DNA from: Paraburkholderia bryophila
Lineage (GTDB): Bacteria > Pseudomonadota > Gammaproteobacteria > Burkholderiales > Burkholderiaceae
NCBI RefSeq assembly: GCF_013409255.1
Contig: NZ_JACCAS010000001.1
Span: forward strand, 62,001-126,000
DNA: 64,000 nt
Direction: 5' to 3'
The position numbers and the translations under genes were made by a program. Within the stretch, counting starts at the first letter, position 1, and each line of letters begins with the position of its first letter. This document shows positions 17,741 to 26,384 of this stretch, piece by piece. The notes below the pieces were generated by a model, which saw only the letters and a program-made list of their open reading frames with translations, did no database searches and was not told the origin of the DNA.

Positions 17741-19087
17741 CTAGTGACGCTCGCCGAGAAGCGGTGAACGCCCGATTACTTCACGCGCACGTTGCGCCGG
17801 CTCCGGTGCGGAAAATCCCGCTGCTTCGATCGCGGGTTTGAGCCCTTTGAACTGCAGACTCTTCTTCGGCGAGCGCAAAGAGGACATCCCGTCGTCCCAA
17901 GCATGCAGCATCTGTTTCGCCACGTTATGCCACTGCGTTTCGTTACGCGCCGCTTCGATCAATTCATGGCCGACGCTCACCGCCGAGTCGCACAACGCTT
18001 CGACCATCTGCGCGTATTGCCGCGGCGCGATGCCCATGCGCGTGTTGAAAAAACGCTCCAGCGTTTTGCCGGCCGCCCAGGTCTTGCGGCCGTCGATCGG
18101 CAAGCCCGGCGGATTGGCTGCGAAGCGCGGATAAGCCTGCGTGGTGACGATGTCGTAGACGGGCGTGAAGGCGACGTCGTCGACCGAGGTATAGAAGAGC
18201 GCAATGTTCTTCGTATGGCAGTCGGCGTTGCGCACCACGTAGTTCGTCAACAGATGCCAGCCTAGATGCTCGAGTTGCTGCCGCGAGGTGTCGCGATCGA
18301 GCAGATACGCTCGCGCGGCGTTGAGCAGTTTTTCGCTGGTCGAGTTGTATTTCTCGTGCGGCGGCAGACCCAACAGCCCGCACAGATCTTCGACACCATA
18401 GGCGGGTAGTCCCTGCACGTCGACGTCGAAGCGCTCGACAATCAGCGCCCGGCCATCGTCCGACATCTGCGTACGTGCAACGGGCGCGACGCCGAGTCGT
18501 TCCAGCACGCGCATCGAGTAGAACTCGTTGAAGCCGAGAAACGGCGTGCTGTCGTCCGAACCTTTGACGATGTGGCGGCTCGTGCGGATAGTCGGTTTGC
18601 CCAGCGTCATCGGCGTGGACACACTGACGGTGTCCTGAGGGGCGATGAACTTCGGCACGGCGCCCGAGATGGCCGCGCGCGCATAGTCGCGCACGAGTCG
18701 CGCGAAATGCTCGGCGGTGTTGTCGCCGTGCAGAATGTCCTGAACGTCGAGCGCTTGCAGATCGGTGCCCGGCGCCACGCCTTCTGGCGTCACGGTGACG
18801 CGGCCAATGCCCATCGCGCCGACCACGGCCAGCAGCGACAGATCGGTGCCGTCGAGCAGCGGACCGAATTGCTCGCGGATCAGATTCAGCAGATAGCCCT
18901 CGGGCAGATTCTGCCGGAAAAACGGATGCAGATCGCGCGGCCACCGCCAGGCTTCCTCGCGCACCGGCATGGTCAGGCTGACGAAGTCGGCCGCGCCCGC
19001 GTCGCGGTGGTACTTGAGGACGTAGTCGTCGCGCTCGCGATAAAGCGTGGCGACGTTCTTGCCCAATACCTGAACGTCAAGTTTCAT
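17741..19087 (-). CDS. hipA: HipA-type serine/threonine kinase toxin
   Basis: A 448-residue protein with the HipA kinase fold. It has an N-terminal subdomain (LPEGYLLNLI, AVVGAMGIGRVTV), an ISGAVPKF loop (140-147) corresponding to the ISGAQxK element, FNEFYSMRVLERLG and IVERFDV. The catalytic loop is RNADCHTKNIAL with Asp289, and the metal-binding Asp312 lies in PVYDIVTT. E. coli HipA phosphorylates glutamyl-tRNA synthetase and causes persistence; the target here is unknown. It is coupled to hipB by a four-base overlap. All key residues are present, so the toxin is probably active. Confidence 0.93.
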   Translation of the reverse strand: MKLDVQVLGKNVATLYRERDDYVLKYHRDAGAADFVSLTMPVREEAWRWPRDLHPFFRQNLPEGYLLNLIREQFGPLLDGTDLSLLAVVGAMGIGRVTVTPEGVAPGTDLQALDVQDILHGDNTAEHFARLVRDYARAAISGAVPKFIAPQDTVSVSTPMTLGKPTIRTSRHIVKGSDDSTPFLGFNEFYSMRVLERLGVAPVARTQMSDDGRALIVERFDVDVQGLPAYGVEDLCGLLGLPPHEKYNSTSEKLLNAARAYLLDRDTSRQQLEHLGWHLLTNYVVRNADCHTKNIALFYTSVDDVAFTPVYDIVTTQAYPRFAANPPGLPIDGRKTWAAGKTLERFFNTRMGIAPRQYAQMVEALCDSAVSVGHELIEAARNETQWHNVAKQMLHAWDDGMSSLRSPKKSLQFKGLKPAIEAAGFSAPEPAQRAREVIGRSPLLGERH

Positions 19088-19350
19088 GGGTTCGCGTCCG
19101 GCGAGCGTTGCTCGGCGAGGATGTCTTCAAGCGTGCGTCCATGCCCATGCGCCACGAACTTGAGGTCGTAGCCCGCCGCTTCGAGCAGACGCACGAGCAC
19201 GGAGACGCTCATATCGTTTTTGGCGAGCGTTTCCATACGGGCGACCGTGGTGCGTGCAACGCCCGCGCGGTGCGCCAGCTCCTTCTGCGAGAGACTGCTT
19301 TCATGGCGCACGGCCTTGAGCATGTCGGATACGTCAGCGAGATTGGTCAT
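19084..19350 (-). CDS. hipB: HipB-type XRE antitoxin/repressor
   Basis: An 88-residue protein with an XRE helix-turn-helix (about 12-65): SLSQKELAHRAGVARTTVARME. A short C-terminal strand follows (YDLKFVAHG), as in HipB proteins that cap HipA and repress the operon. Its start codon is immediately next to the first of four related palindromes (19352-19485), so autoregulation is strongly suggested. The order antitoxin-toxin and the ATGA overlap are canonical. Confidence 0.92.
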   Translation of the reverse strand: MTNLADVSDMLKAVRHESSLSQKELAHRAGVARTTVARMETLAKNDMSVSVLVRLLEAAGYDLKFVAHGHGRTLEDILAEQRSPDANP

Positions 19351-19351
19351 G

Positions 19352-19485
19352 TGTAGCCTTGGGGCGTCATTTTCTCTGAATTCAGCACTCAGTGTAGCCC
19401 ATGGGGCACAATTTTATTATTAACGTTTGTAGCCTATAGGCTACAAATCAATAAAATATATAGATTTTGTCGCTCACGGGACACA
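19352..19485. promoter_or_regulatory. Four HipB operator-like palindromes
   Basis: The consensus is TGTAGCC-N4-GGCTACA. Sites are at 19352-19369, 19393-19410, 19428-19445 (perfect, TGTAGCCTATAGGCTACA, extending to 22 bp with flanking TT/AA) and 19468-19485. The others match five of seven bases in at least one arm. Centres are 41, 35 and 40 bases apart, on an AT-rich background suited to a promoter firing toward hipB. Confidence 0.7.
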
Positions 19486-19532
19486 TTTTTGACGTGATAT
19501 TGGAATTTCAACAATTTCCCGCCTGCCGGCAA

Positions 19533-19570
19533 CAAAAAAACGGGCTTTCCGCTCACGCGAAAAGCCCGCT
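19533..19570 (-). terminator. Terminator downstream of puuD
   Basis: On the - strand, the stem CGGGCTTT/AAAGCCCG with a 12-base loop is followed by a run of seven T. It lies 52 bases after the puuD stop. Confidence 0.75.
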
Positions 19571-19621
19571 TCCTGTCCCGCCAACCAGCTGCACACCGGG
19601 CGCGAAGCCCGGCCAAACTCG

Positions 19622-20815
19622 TTACTTCGCAGCGCCGCCTTCGAACCACGCGGCGATCTTCATCCGCTCGTCGTCGGTCATGTGCGTCACGTTGCCGAGC
19701 GGCATTGCCTTCAACGTCACCGCCTGCTGATAAATCCGCTGTGCGTTCTGCGAGATTTCATCCGGCGTATCCAGCAGCACGCCGGCCGGCGCGCTGCCCA
19801 TCATCGTCGGATGTGCGGAGTGGCAAGCCACGCAGCGTTGCTGCAACACCGGCGCGATGTCGGCGATCTTCACGGACGGCGCGTTCGCGGCTTGCGCTTG
19901 CGGCACGATCGGCTTCGGCATGGTCCAGAAGAGGGCGCAGAACATCAGCACGATGCCGACCAGCGGCAGATACCACAGCACCTGGCCACGGTGACGCATC
20001 ACGAAGAACTGGCGAATCAGCGCGCCGGCCAGCATGATGATCAGCAGCACGGCCCAGTTGTACGGATGCGTGTACGTCATCGCGTAGTGGTTCGACAGCA
20101 TCGCGAACACCACCGGCAGCGTGAAATACGTGTTGTGCACCGAACGTTGCTTGCCGCGCTTGCCGTAGATCGGGTTCGGCGTGTCGCCCTTGAGCATCGC
20201 GTCGACCATCTTGCGCTGGCCCGGAATGATCACGAAGAACACGTTCGCCGACATGATCGTCGCCAGCATCGCACCCATGATCAGGTACGCCGCGCGGCCC
20301 GCGAAGATGTGGCAGGCGAGCCATGCCGCGATCAGCACGTACACGCCGACGCAGATGCCCAGCACCTTGTCTTTATTGCCCAGAATGCGGCACAGCGAGT
20401 CGTAGACGATCCAGCCGGCGGCGAGGAAGCCGAGCGCCGACGCCACGGCGACCACCGGGCCCATATCGAGCACGTTCTTGTCGATCAGGTACGTGGACGG
20501 CGAGAACAGATACAGCACGGTGAACAGACCGAAGCCCGACAGCCAGGTCGTGTACGACGGCCACTTCGACCAGTGCAGATCTTCCGGCATTTCCGGCGGC
20601 GCGACGGTGTACTTCTGCATGTTGTAGAAGCCGCCGCCATGCACGTGCCACAGTTCGCCGAACACACCGCGCTTGCGCTGGTTCGGGTCAGTTGGCGGCT
20701 TCAGGCTGTTGTCGAGTGCGACGAAATAGAACGACTCGCCGATCCAGGCGATCGCGGCGATGACGTGAAACCAGCGAATCGCCAGATTCAACCAGTCGGT
20801 GATAAATCCTTCCAT
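19622..20815 (-). CDS. puuD: Membrane cytochrome c urate oxidase (urate hydroxylase)
   Basis: A 397-residue protein. The N-terminal half has about eight or nine membrane helices starting with NLAIRWFHVIAAIAWIGESFYFVALDNSL, the conserved PuuD/urate hydroxylase segment. After the last helix (about 280-298) comes a periplasmic c-type cytochrome domain with C328-V-A-C331-H332 and a distal Met ligand candidate (KAMPLGNVTHMTDDER). It oxidises urate to 5-hydroxyisourate, passing electrons to the respiratory chain. The ATG at 20815 has a GGAGGAG site; the frame remains open further upstream. It is downstream of uraH on the same strand, so consecutive steps are linked. Confidence 0.92.
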   Translation of the reverse strand: MEGFITDWLNLAIRWFHVIAAIAWIGESFYFVALDNSLKPPTDPNQRKRGVFGELWHVHGGGFYNMQKYTVAPPEMPEDLHWSKWPSYTTWLSGFGLFTVLYLFSPSTYLIDKNVLDMGPVVAVASALGFLAAGWIVYDSLCRILGNKDKVLGICVGVYVLIAAWLACHIFAGRAAYLIMGAMLATIMSANVFFVIIPGQRKMVDAMLKGDTPNPIYGKRGKQRSVHNTYFTLPVVFAMLSNHYAMTYTHPYNWAVLLIIMLAGALIRQFFVMRHRGQVLWYLPLVGIVLMFCALFWTMPKPIVPQAQAANAPSVKIADIAPVLQQRCVACHSAHPTMMGSAPAGVLLDTPDEISQNAQRIYQQAVTLKAMPLGNVTHMTDDERMKIAAWFEGGAAK

Positions 20816-21147
20816 GAACTCCTCCACTTCTGATTCGTTGTACGCGCAACGACGGCGGGCGCCTTCGGGGAGCCGGCTAGCGGGTCGTCGGCGGAGATGA
20901 CGTCGCTGCGCAGACTGCGGGGTGAAAGACGCGATGCGCTCAGTTCGCACAGCGTCGTTTTTAATGTGTCTTCGTGTCGGATCGGATCAGGCCGGTCGAG
21001 CCGTCAGCGTTCTTCGATTGCGTTTCGCGGGTGCTTGCGGTGAGATCCGTTCCGGCATCCCGGCAGGCATCTGCGCAATGCAATCGAGCGTGAACGTCAG
21101 GGCGCGAACTCGACCGGGTCTCCGCCGGGTTTCGCGGCAGACGTTCG
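20816..21147 (-). other. Gap between uraH and puuD
   Basis: 332 bases between two same-strand genes. No gene, hairpin terminator or clear promoter was recognised, so co-transcription of uraH and puuD is possible but unproven. Confidence 0.3.
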
Positions 21148-21501
21148 TTAGCTGCCCCGATACGTGCTGTACGACCACGGCGACACCAGCAGCGGCACGT
21201 GATAGTGCGCAGCTGCATCGGCCACGCCGAAGCGCAACACGACACGATCGACGAAACGCGGCTCCGGCACCTTCGTGCCGATCGACGCGAAGTAATCGCC
21301 GGCGCCGAACACGAGTTCGTATTCGCCCGGGACTAGCGCTTCGCCTTCGAGCAGCGGCTGGTCGCAGCGGCCGTCGTCATTGGTGGTGGTGGTTTTGAGC
21401 GCGCGGCGGGTGTCGCCTGAGAGCGCGAAGAGTTCGACCTTGATGCCCGCGCCGGGACGGCCGTTCGCGGTGTCGAGCACATGGGTAGTGAGCTTTCCCA
21501 T
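21148..21501 (-). CDS. uraH: 5-Hydroxyisourate hydrolase (transthyretin-like)
   Basis: A 117-residue protein. It hydrolyses 5-hydroxyisourate to OHCU, the substrate of UraD. The N-terminal signature GKLTTHVLDTANGRPGAG and the C-terminal SPWSYSTYRGS, including the invariant YRGS, identify HIU hydrolase. The ATG at 21501 was preferred to a TTG six bases earlier because an AAGGA site sits at the right distance. It lacks a signal peptide and is therefore cytoplasmic. It is divergent from the 8-oxoguanine deaminase gene. Confidence 0.95.
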   Translation of the reverse strand: MGKLTTHVLDTANGRPGAGIKVELFALSGDTRRALKTTTTNDDGRCDQPLLEGEALVPGEYELVFGAGDYFASIGTKVPEPRFVDRVVLRFGVADAAAHYHVPLLVSPWSYSTYRGS

Positions 21502-22028
21502 TCGCAATTTTCCTTATGTGAATGCGAGGTTTCGGCGGCAGCCCGATCCAGATACGTTTGCGGCGGATCGAGGCTCCACGTCAGTGGCTACATACCCGTC
21601 GGCGAATTGAAGCGAGCGCCGTGGCAGCCATTGTAAAAAGGTTGTTCCGCTCAGCGCGCCCGAGATAGGAAAGATAATACCTGGCGCATGACAGACAGCC
21701 TGATGAAAGCCACGGCGAGTCGATTCGGTCGACTATTGCCGGTTGTTTCGATCGTACCGGGGCCAAAAAAGGCCCACTATATCGACAGCCTGAACTTGGG
21801 TATCGCTATGGCGTGAGTTGTCAGCATTATTTTGGCCGTCGAAGGTTACACCCGTGCGCTGCAACAGACCCGGGCCGAAGACGGCTCGAGCGCGGCACAC
21901 GCCCCGAAGACGGCGTAATACGCTGGGTAACCGGGCCAACGGCGTTCGACGGGACGCGACGGCACGGTAGCGTGCCGTCACATCGCGTTCGGACGACTTT
22001 GCACGGAAGCATTAAAGCGGAGAAGCGA
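21502..22028. other. Divergent intergenic region, uraH / 8-oxoguanine deaminase
   Basis: 527 bases without a credible gene. It holds a small hairpin GGGCC-AAAAAA-GGCCC (21760-21775). Promoters for both flanking genes must lie here, but no consensus pair or regulator palindrome stood out. Confidence 0.35.
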
Positions 22029-23417
22029 ATGACGATGGAACAAACGGCTGGCAAGCCGAAGAAAACGATGCTGGTGAAGCACGCGGACGTGCTGGTCACG
22101 ATGGACGGCGCCCGGCGCGAACTGCGCGACGGCGGCCTGTATATCGAGGACAACCGCATCGTCGCGGTCGGACCGACGGCGGAGCTGCCGCAAACGGCCG
22201 ATGAAGTGCTGGACATGCGTGGGCATCTGGTGATCCCGGGGCTCGTGAACACGCATCATCACATGTATCAGAGCCTGACGCGGGCGATTCCCGCCGCGCA
22301 GAACGCTGAGTTGTTCGGCTGGCTGACGAACCTCTACAAGGTGTGGGCGAACCTCACGCCGGAGATGATCGAAGTCTCGACGCTGACGGCCATGGCCGAG
22401 CTGTTGCTGTCCGGTTGCACGACGTCGAGCGACCATTTGTATATCTACCCGAACGGCAGCCGTCTCGACGACAGCATCGCTGCGGCGCGCCGGATCGGCA
22501 TGCGTTTTCACGCAGCGCGCGGCAGCATGAGCGTGGGGCAGAAGGACGGCGGTCTGCCGCCGGATTCGGTGGTCGAACGTGAAGCGGACATTCTGAAGGA
22601 CACGCAGCGCCTGATCGAGACGTATCACGACGACGGGCGCTACGCGATGCTGCGCGTGGTGGTCGCGCCGTGTTCGCCGTTCTCGGTGAGCCGCGATCTG
22701 ATGCGCGAGTCGGCGGTGATGGCGCGTCAGTATGGCGTGTCGATGCATACGCACCTGGCGGAGAACGTCAACGACATTGCGTATAGCCGCGAGAAGTTCG
22801 GCATGACGCCGGCGGAGTACGCGGAAGACCTCGGCTGGGTCGGTCACGACGTATGGCATGCGCACTGCGTGCAACTCGACGACGCGGGCATCGAACTGTT
22901 CGCGCGCACGGGCACCGGCGTCGCGCATTGCCCGTGCTCGAACATGCGGCTCGCGTCGGGCATCGCGCCGATCAAGCGGATGCGTCTCGCGGGCGTGCCG
23001 GTGGGTCTCGGCGTCGACGGTTCGGCGTCGAACGACGGCGCGCAGATGATTGCGGAAGTGCGGCAGGCGTTGCTGTTGCAGCGGGTCGGCTTCGGACCGG
23101 ACGCGATGACCGCGCGCGAAGCGCTGGAAATCGCCACGCTGGGCGGCGCGAAGGTGCTCAATCGCGACGACATCGGCGCGTTGGCGCCGGGTATGGCGGC
23201 GGACTTCGTGTCGTTCGATCTGAAGCAGCCGCTGTTTGCCGGTGCCTTGCATGACCCGGTCGCGGCGCTGGTGTTCTGCGCGCCTTCGCAGGTGAGCTAT
23301 AGCGTGATCGGCGGCAAGGTGGTGGTGAAGGACGGCCAGTTGGCGACGCTGGAACTCGGGCCGGTCATCGAGCAGCACAACCGGCTGGCGAAGACGCTGT
23401 ACGAGGCCGCGGCGTAA
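22029..23417 (+). CDS. 8-Oxoguanine deaminase (amidohydrolase family)
   Basis: A 462-residue protein. Metal-site motifs of the amidohydrolase superfamily are all present: LVNTHHHMYQSLTRA (H-x-H), SMHTHLAENVND, WHAHCVQLDDAGI and GLGVDGSASNDG (catalytic Asp). NMRLASGIAPIKRM and the HHHMYQ ending of the first motif are those of the 8-oxoguanine deaminase / hydroxydechloroatrazine ethylaminohydrolase group. The pseudomonad member is known to deaminate 8-oxoguanine to urate, which would feed PuuD here. Guanine deaminase activity is the main alternative. Tandem ATGs occur at 22029 and 22035. Confidence 0.87.
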   Translation: MTMEQTAGKPKKTMLVKHADVLVTMDGARRELRDGGLYIEDNRIVAVGPTAELPQTADEVLDMRGHLVIPGLVNTHHHMYQSLTRAIPAAQNAELFGWLTNLYKVWANLTPEMIEVSTLTAMAELLLSGCTTSSDHLYIYPNGSRLDDSIAAARRIGMRFHAARGSMSVGQKDGGLPPDSVVEREADILKDTQRLIETYHDDGRYAMLRVVVAPCSPFSVSRDLMRESAVMARQYGVSMHTHLAENVNDIAYSREKFGMTPAEYAEDLGWVGHDVWHAHCVQLDDAGIELFARTGTGVAHCPCSNMRLASGIAPIKRMRLAGVPVGLGVDGSASNDGAQMIAEVRQALLLQRVGFGPDAMTAREALEIATLGGAKVLNRDDIGALAPGMAADFVSFDLKQPLFAGALHDPVAALVFCAPSQVSYSVIGGKVVVKDGQLATLELGPVIEQHNRLAKTLYEAAA

Positions 23418-23513
23418 TAGAAGGGAAAAGAGAGAAGGGTAAGAAGGAGAAAAGCGGAGTTGCCGGCGGCCGCCATCAAACGGCTGCCGATAACTCGCCA
23501 GACAAACAACGCG

Positions 23514-24446
23514 TTAAGGCTTGTCGATCAAGGTCTTGGTCGCTTCGGCGACCAGGCTGCGCAACCAGCGCACTTCGTCGGAATAATGCACGCGCTCGTG
23601 CCACAGCTGGTAGTACTGCATCGGCGGGAAATCGAGCGGCGCGGGCACCACGGTGAGCGGCAGGAACTTGGCGTAGTAGTCGGCAAACAGGCGCGTCGTC
23701 GTGAAGATCAGATCGGACTTGATCAGCACGTACGGCGCCAGATTGAAGTACGGCAGGGTCACGACCACATGACGCTTGAGCCGTTCGCGTGCGAGGTGCA
23801 CGTCGATCGCGCCGCGTTGGCCCACCGAATACGGAGTTGGCGCAAGATGCGGTGCATTCAGGTACTGGTCGAGCGTCAACCCGCCGCGTTTGGCGAACGG
23901 ATGCGCGTTGCTCATCAGGCAGACGATCTGATCGACGAACAGGTTCGACAGATGCAGTTGCTCCGGCGGTTCCGGCCAGTTGCCGACCACGGTGTCGAGC
24001 TTGCCGTCTTCGAGCGCGAGTTCGTAGTCGAAAGCGGGCCCAAGCGAATGAAACTCGAGCGTCGCGTTCGGCGCCGCCTGACGGAAGCGTTCCACCACCG
24101 TCGGCACGAACAGCACGTTCAGGTAGTCCGGGCAGCCGATCCGGTAGCAACGGATCGAGGTTGCGGGGTCGAAGTTGTGCTGCTGGAACTTGATGCGTTC
24201 GATTTCGCGCAGCGCGTTCTGCACCGGTTCGAGCAGGCGCAGACCGTATTCGGTCGGCACCATGCCGGACTTACCGCGCACCAGCAGCGGGTCGCCGGTG
24301 ATGTCGCGCAAACGGCGCAGCGCCGCGCTGATCGCGGGTTGCGATTGATTCAGTTTGACGGCCGCGCGCGTGACGCTGCGTTCCATCAACAGGGTGTGCA
24401 AGACGCGTAATAGATACGTATCGATCGCCTCGCGTTGCTGACTCAT
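23514..24446 (-). CDS. LysR-family regulator of the purine locus
   Basis: A 310-residue protein. The N-terminal winged HTH reads LHTLLMERSVTRAAVKLNQSQPAISAALRRLRDITGDPLLVR. A substrate-binding domain (about 95-300) follows, with LDTVVGNWPEPPEQLHLSNLF typical of the PcaQ/NodD-like branch. It lies between the deaminase gene (convergent) and the ABC importer (divergent, 251 bases away), so control of the importer and perhaps the deaminase is the simplest reading. The inducer is unknown. Confidence 0.88.
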   Translation of the reverse strand: MSQQREAIDTYLLRVLHTLLMERSVTRAAVKLNQSQPAISAALRRLRDITGDPLLVRGKSGMVPTEYGLRLLEPVQNALREIERIKFQQHNFDPATSIRCYRIGCPDYLNVLFVPTVVERFRQAAPNATLEFHSLGPAFDYELALEDGKLDTVVGNWPEPPEQLHLSNLFVDQIVCLMSNAHPFAKRGGLTLDQYLNAPHLAPTPYSVGQRGAIDVHLARERLKRHVVVTLPYFNLAPYVLIKSDLIFTTTRLFADYYAKFLPLTVVPAPLDFPPMQYYQLWHERVHYSDEVRWLRSLVAEATKTLIDKP

Positions 24447-24697
24447 GACTTCTCCGAAATATATGTTCTGGCTGATCGAGCGGGCATGGGGGTATATGCG
24501 TTTTAATATGAACTCGGGTTCACGTCAAGGGAGGGATACCCGCAGATCGCGCAGTGGCGTGGGTTTGCGGGGAATTTTGATGGCTCGACTGAGTGGGTCG
24601 AATTAGGTATTGTCATCCGGTTAAGGTGACGGATCGTCTGCCGGCAAGGCGGGCGGCCGCGCTGTAACCGGCAGTCACTGACGTACTACGGAATCAC

Positions 24698-26299
24698 ATG
24701 AGCGACTCTTTTCATAGCGACGGCGCCGCCGCGCAGCCGGCAACCAGGCCGGAACAGGCGGCGCCCCGGTTGATGCTTCAGGGCATCACCAAACAGTATC
24801 CGGCCGTGCGAGCCAATGACGACGTCACGTTGATCGTCGCGCCGGGTGAAATCCATGCCGTGCTCGGCGAAAACGGTGCCGGCAAAAGCACGCTGATGAA
24901 GATCATCTACGGCGCGGTGCGACCCGACGCGGGTGAGATTCGCTGGGAGGGCCAGGCGGTCGAGATCGCCAGTCCGGCGGCGGCGCGCAAGCTCGGCATC
25001 GGCATGGTGTTCCAGCATTTTTCTCTGTTCGAGACGCTCACGGTCGGCGAAAACATTGCGCTCGCGCTAGACGAACCCTTCGATCTGAAGACGCTCTCCA
25101 AACGGATTCGCGAAGTCTCCGCCGACTACGGCCTCGACATCGACCCGCAGCGTCACGTGCATAGCCTGACGGTGGGCGAGCGGCAACGCGTTGAGATCGT
25201 GCGTTGTCTGTTGCAGAACCCGCGTCTGCTGATCATGGACGAACCGACTTCGGTGCTCACGCCGCAAGCGGTGCGCAAGCTGTTCGCGACGCTCAGGCGT
25301 CTCGCGGCCGAAGGTTGCAGCATCCTCTACATCAGCCACAAGCTCGACGAAATCCAGGAACTGTGCGACACCGCCACGGTGATGCGCGGCGGTCGCGTGA
25401 CGGGACATGTGAAGCCGAAGGGCGAAACGCACGCGTCGCTCGCGCAGTTGATGGTGGGTCATTCGCTGCCCGATTACACGCGGCGTGAACACAATCCGGG
25501 TCCGGTGCTGCTCGACGTGAAGACGCTGTCGGTCGCGAGCGACGATCCGTTCGGCACCTCGCTCGACAACGTGTCGTTCGGCGTGCATGCCGGCGAGATC
25601 TTCGGCATCGCGGGTGTGTCGGGCAATGGTCAGGCGGAACTGCTGTCGGCGCTGTCGGGCGAAAAGCGGGGCGTGCGCGCCGACGCGGTAACGATTTGCG
25701 GCAAGGCAGCCGGGCGCCTCGGCGCGGGTGGCCGGCGCGCGCTCGGTTTCGGTTTCGTGCCGGAAGAGCGGCTGGGTCGCGGCGCGGTGCCGGCCATGAC
25801 GTTATCGGAAAACGCGCTGCTTACCGCGCATCGGCAGCAGATGGTGAGGTCGGGCTGGATCAACGCGGGCGCGATGCGCGCGTTCGCCCAACGCTGCATC
25901 GACGCGTTCGACGTGCGTTGCGGCGGCGCCGAAGCGCTCGCGCAAAGTCTGTCGGGCGGCAATCTGCAGAAGTACATCATGGGCCGCGAGATCCTGCAGG
26001 CGCCCAAGGTGCTGGTGGTCGCGCAGCCCACCTGGGGCGTCGACGTCGGCGCCGCGGCGTTCATTCGTCAGCAGTTGCTCGATCTGTCGGCGCGCGGCGT
26101 GGCGATTCTGGTGATCTCGGAGGAACTGGAGGAGTTGTTCGATATCTGCGACCGCATCGCGGTGCTCGCGGGCGGGCGGCTCTCGCCGGTGCGCGCCACC
26201 GGCGCGACCAATGCCGAGGAAATCGGCCGCTGGATGGCGGGCCTGTTCGGCGGCCGCGAAGGCGCGGCGCCGTCGGCGGAACAGCCGGCGCATGCCTGA
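24698..26299 (+). CDS. Nucleoside/purine ABC importer, double ATPase subunit
   Basis: A 533-residue protein with two ABC domains, as in YufO/NupA and RbsA-type ATPases. Domain 1 has a complete Walker A (GENGAGKST, 57-65), LTVGERQRVEI signature and LLIMDEPTSVL Walker B. Domain 2 has a degenerate Walker A (GVSGNGQAELLSAL), LSGGNLQKYIMGRE and LVVAQPTWGVDVG, with Gln replacing the usual acidic end of Walker B. One catalytic and one degenerate site is normal for this class. The permease pair and the BMP-type binding protein follow in order. Confidence 0.92.
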   Translation: MSDSFHSDGAAAQPATRPEQAAPRLMLQGITKQYPAVRANDDVTLIVAPGEIHAVLGENGAGKSTLMKIIYGAVRPDAGEIRWEGQAVEIASPAAARKLGIGMVFQHFSLFETLTVGENIALALDEPFDLKTLSKRIREVSADYGLDIDPQRHVHSLTVGERQRVEIVRCLLQNPRLLIMDEPTSVLTPQAVRKLFATLRRLAAEGCSILYISHKLDEIQELCDTATVMRGGRVTGHVKPKGETHASLAQLMVGHSLPDYTRREHNPGPVLLDVKTLSVASDDPFGTSLDNVSFGVHAGEIFGIAGVSGNGQAELLSALSGEKRGVRADAVTICGKAAGRLGAGGRRALGFGFVPEERLGRGAVPAMTLSENALLTAHRQQMVRSGWINAGAMRAFAQRCIDAFDVRCGGAEALAQSLSGGNLQKYIMGREILQAPKVLVVAQPTWGVDVGAAAFIRQQLLDLSARGVAILVISEELEELFDICDRIAVLAGGRLSPVRATGATNAEEIGRWMAGLFGGREGAAPSAEQPAHA

Positions 26300-26384
26300 G
26301 CGCAAGCGCGATGCCAACGCTAGCGCCAACGCCAACACGTTCGCTCCATAAAACCAGAACCTGAACGACCACGACACGCACCCC

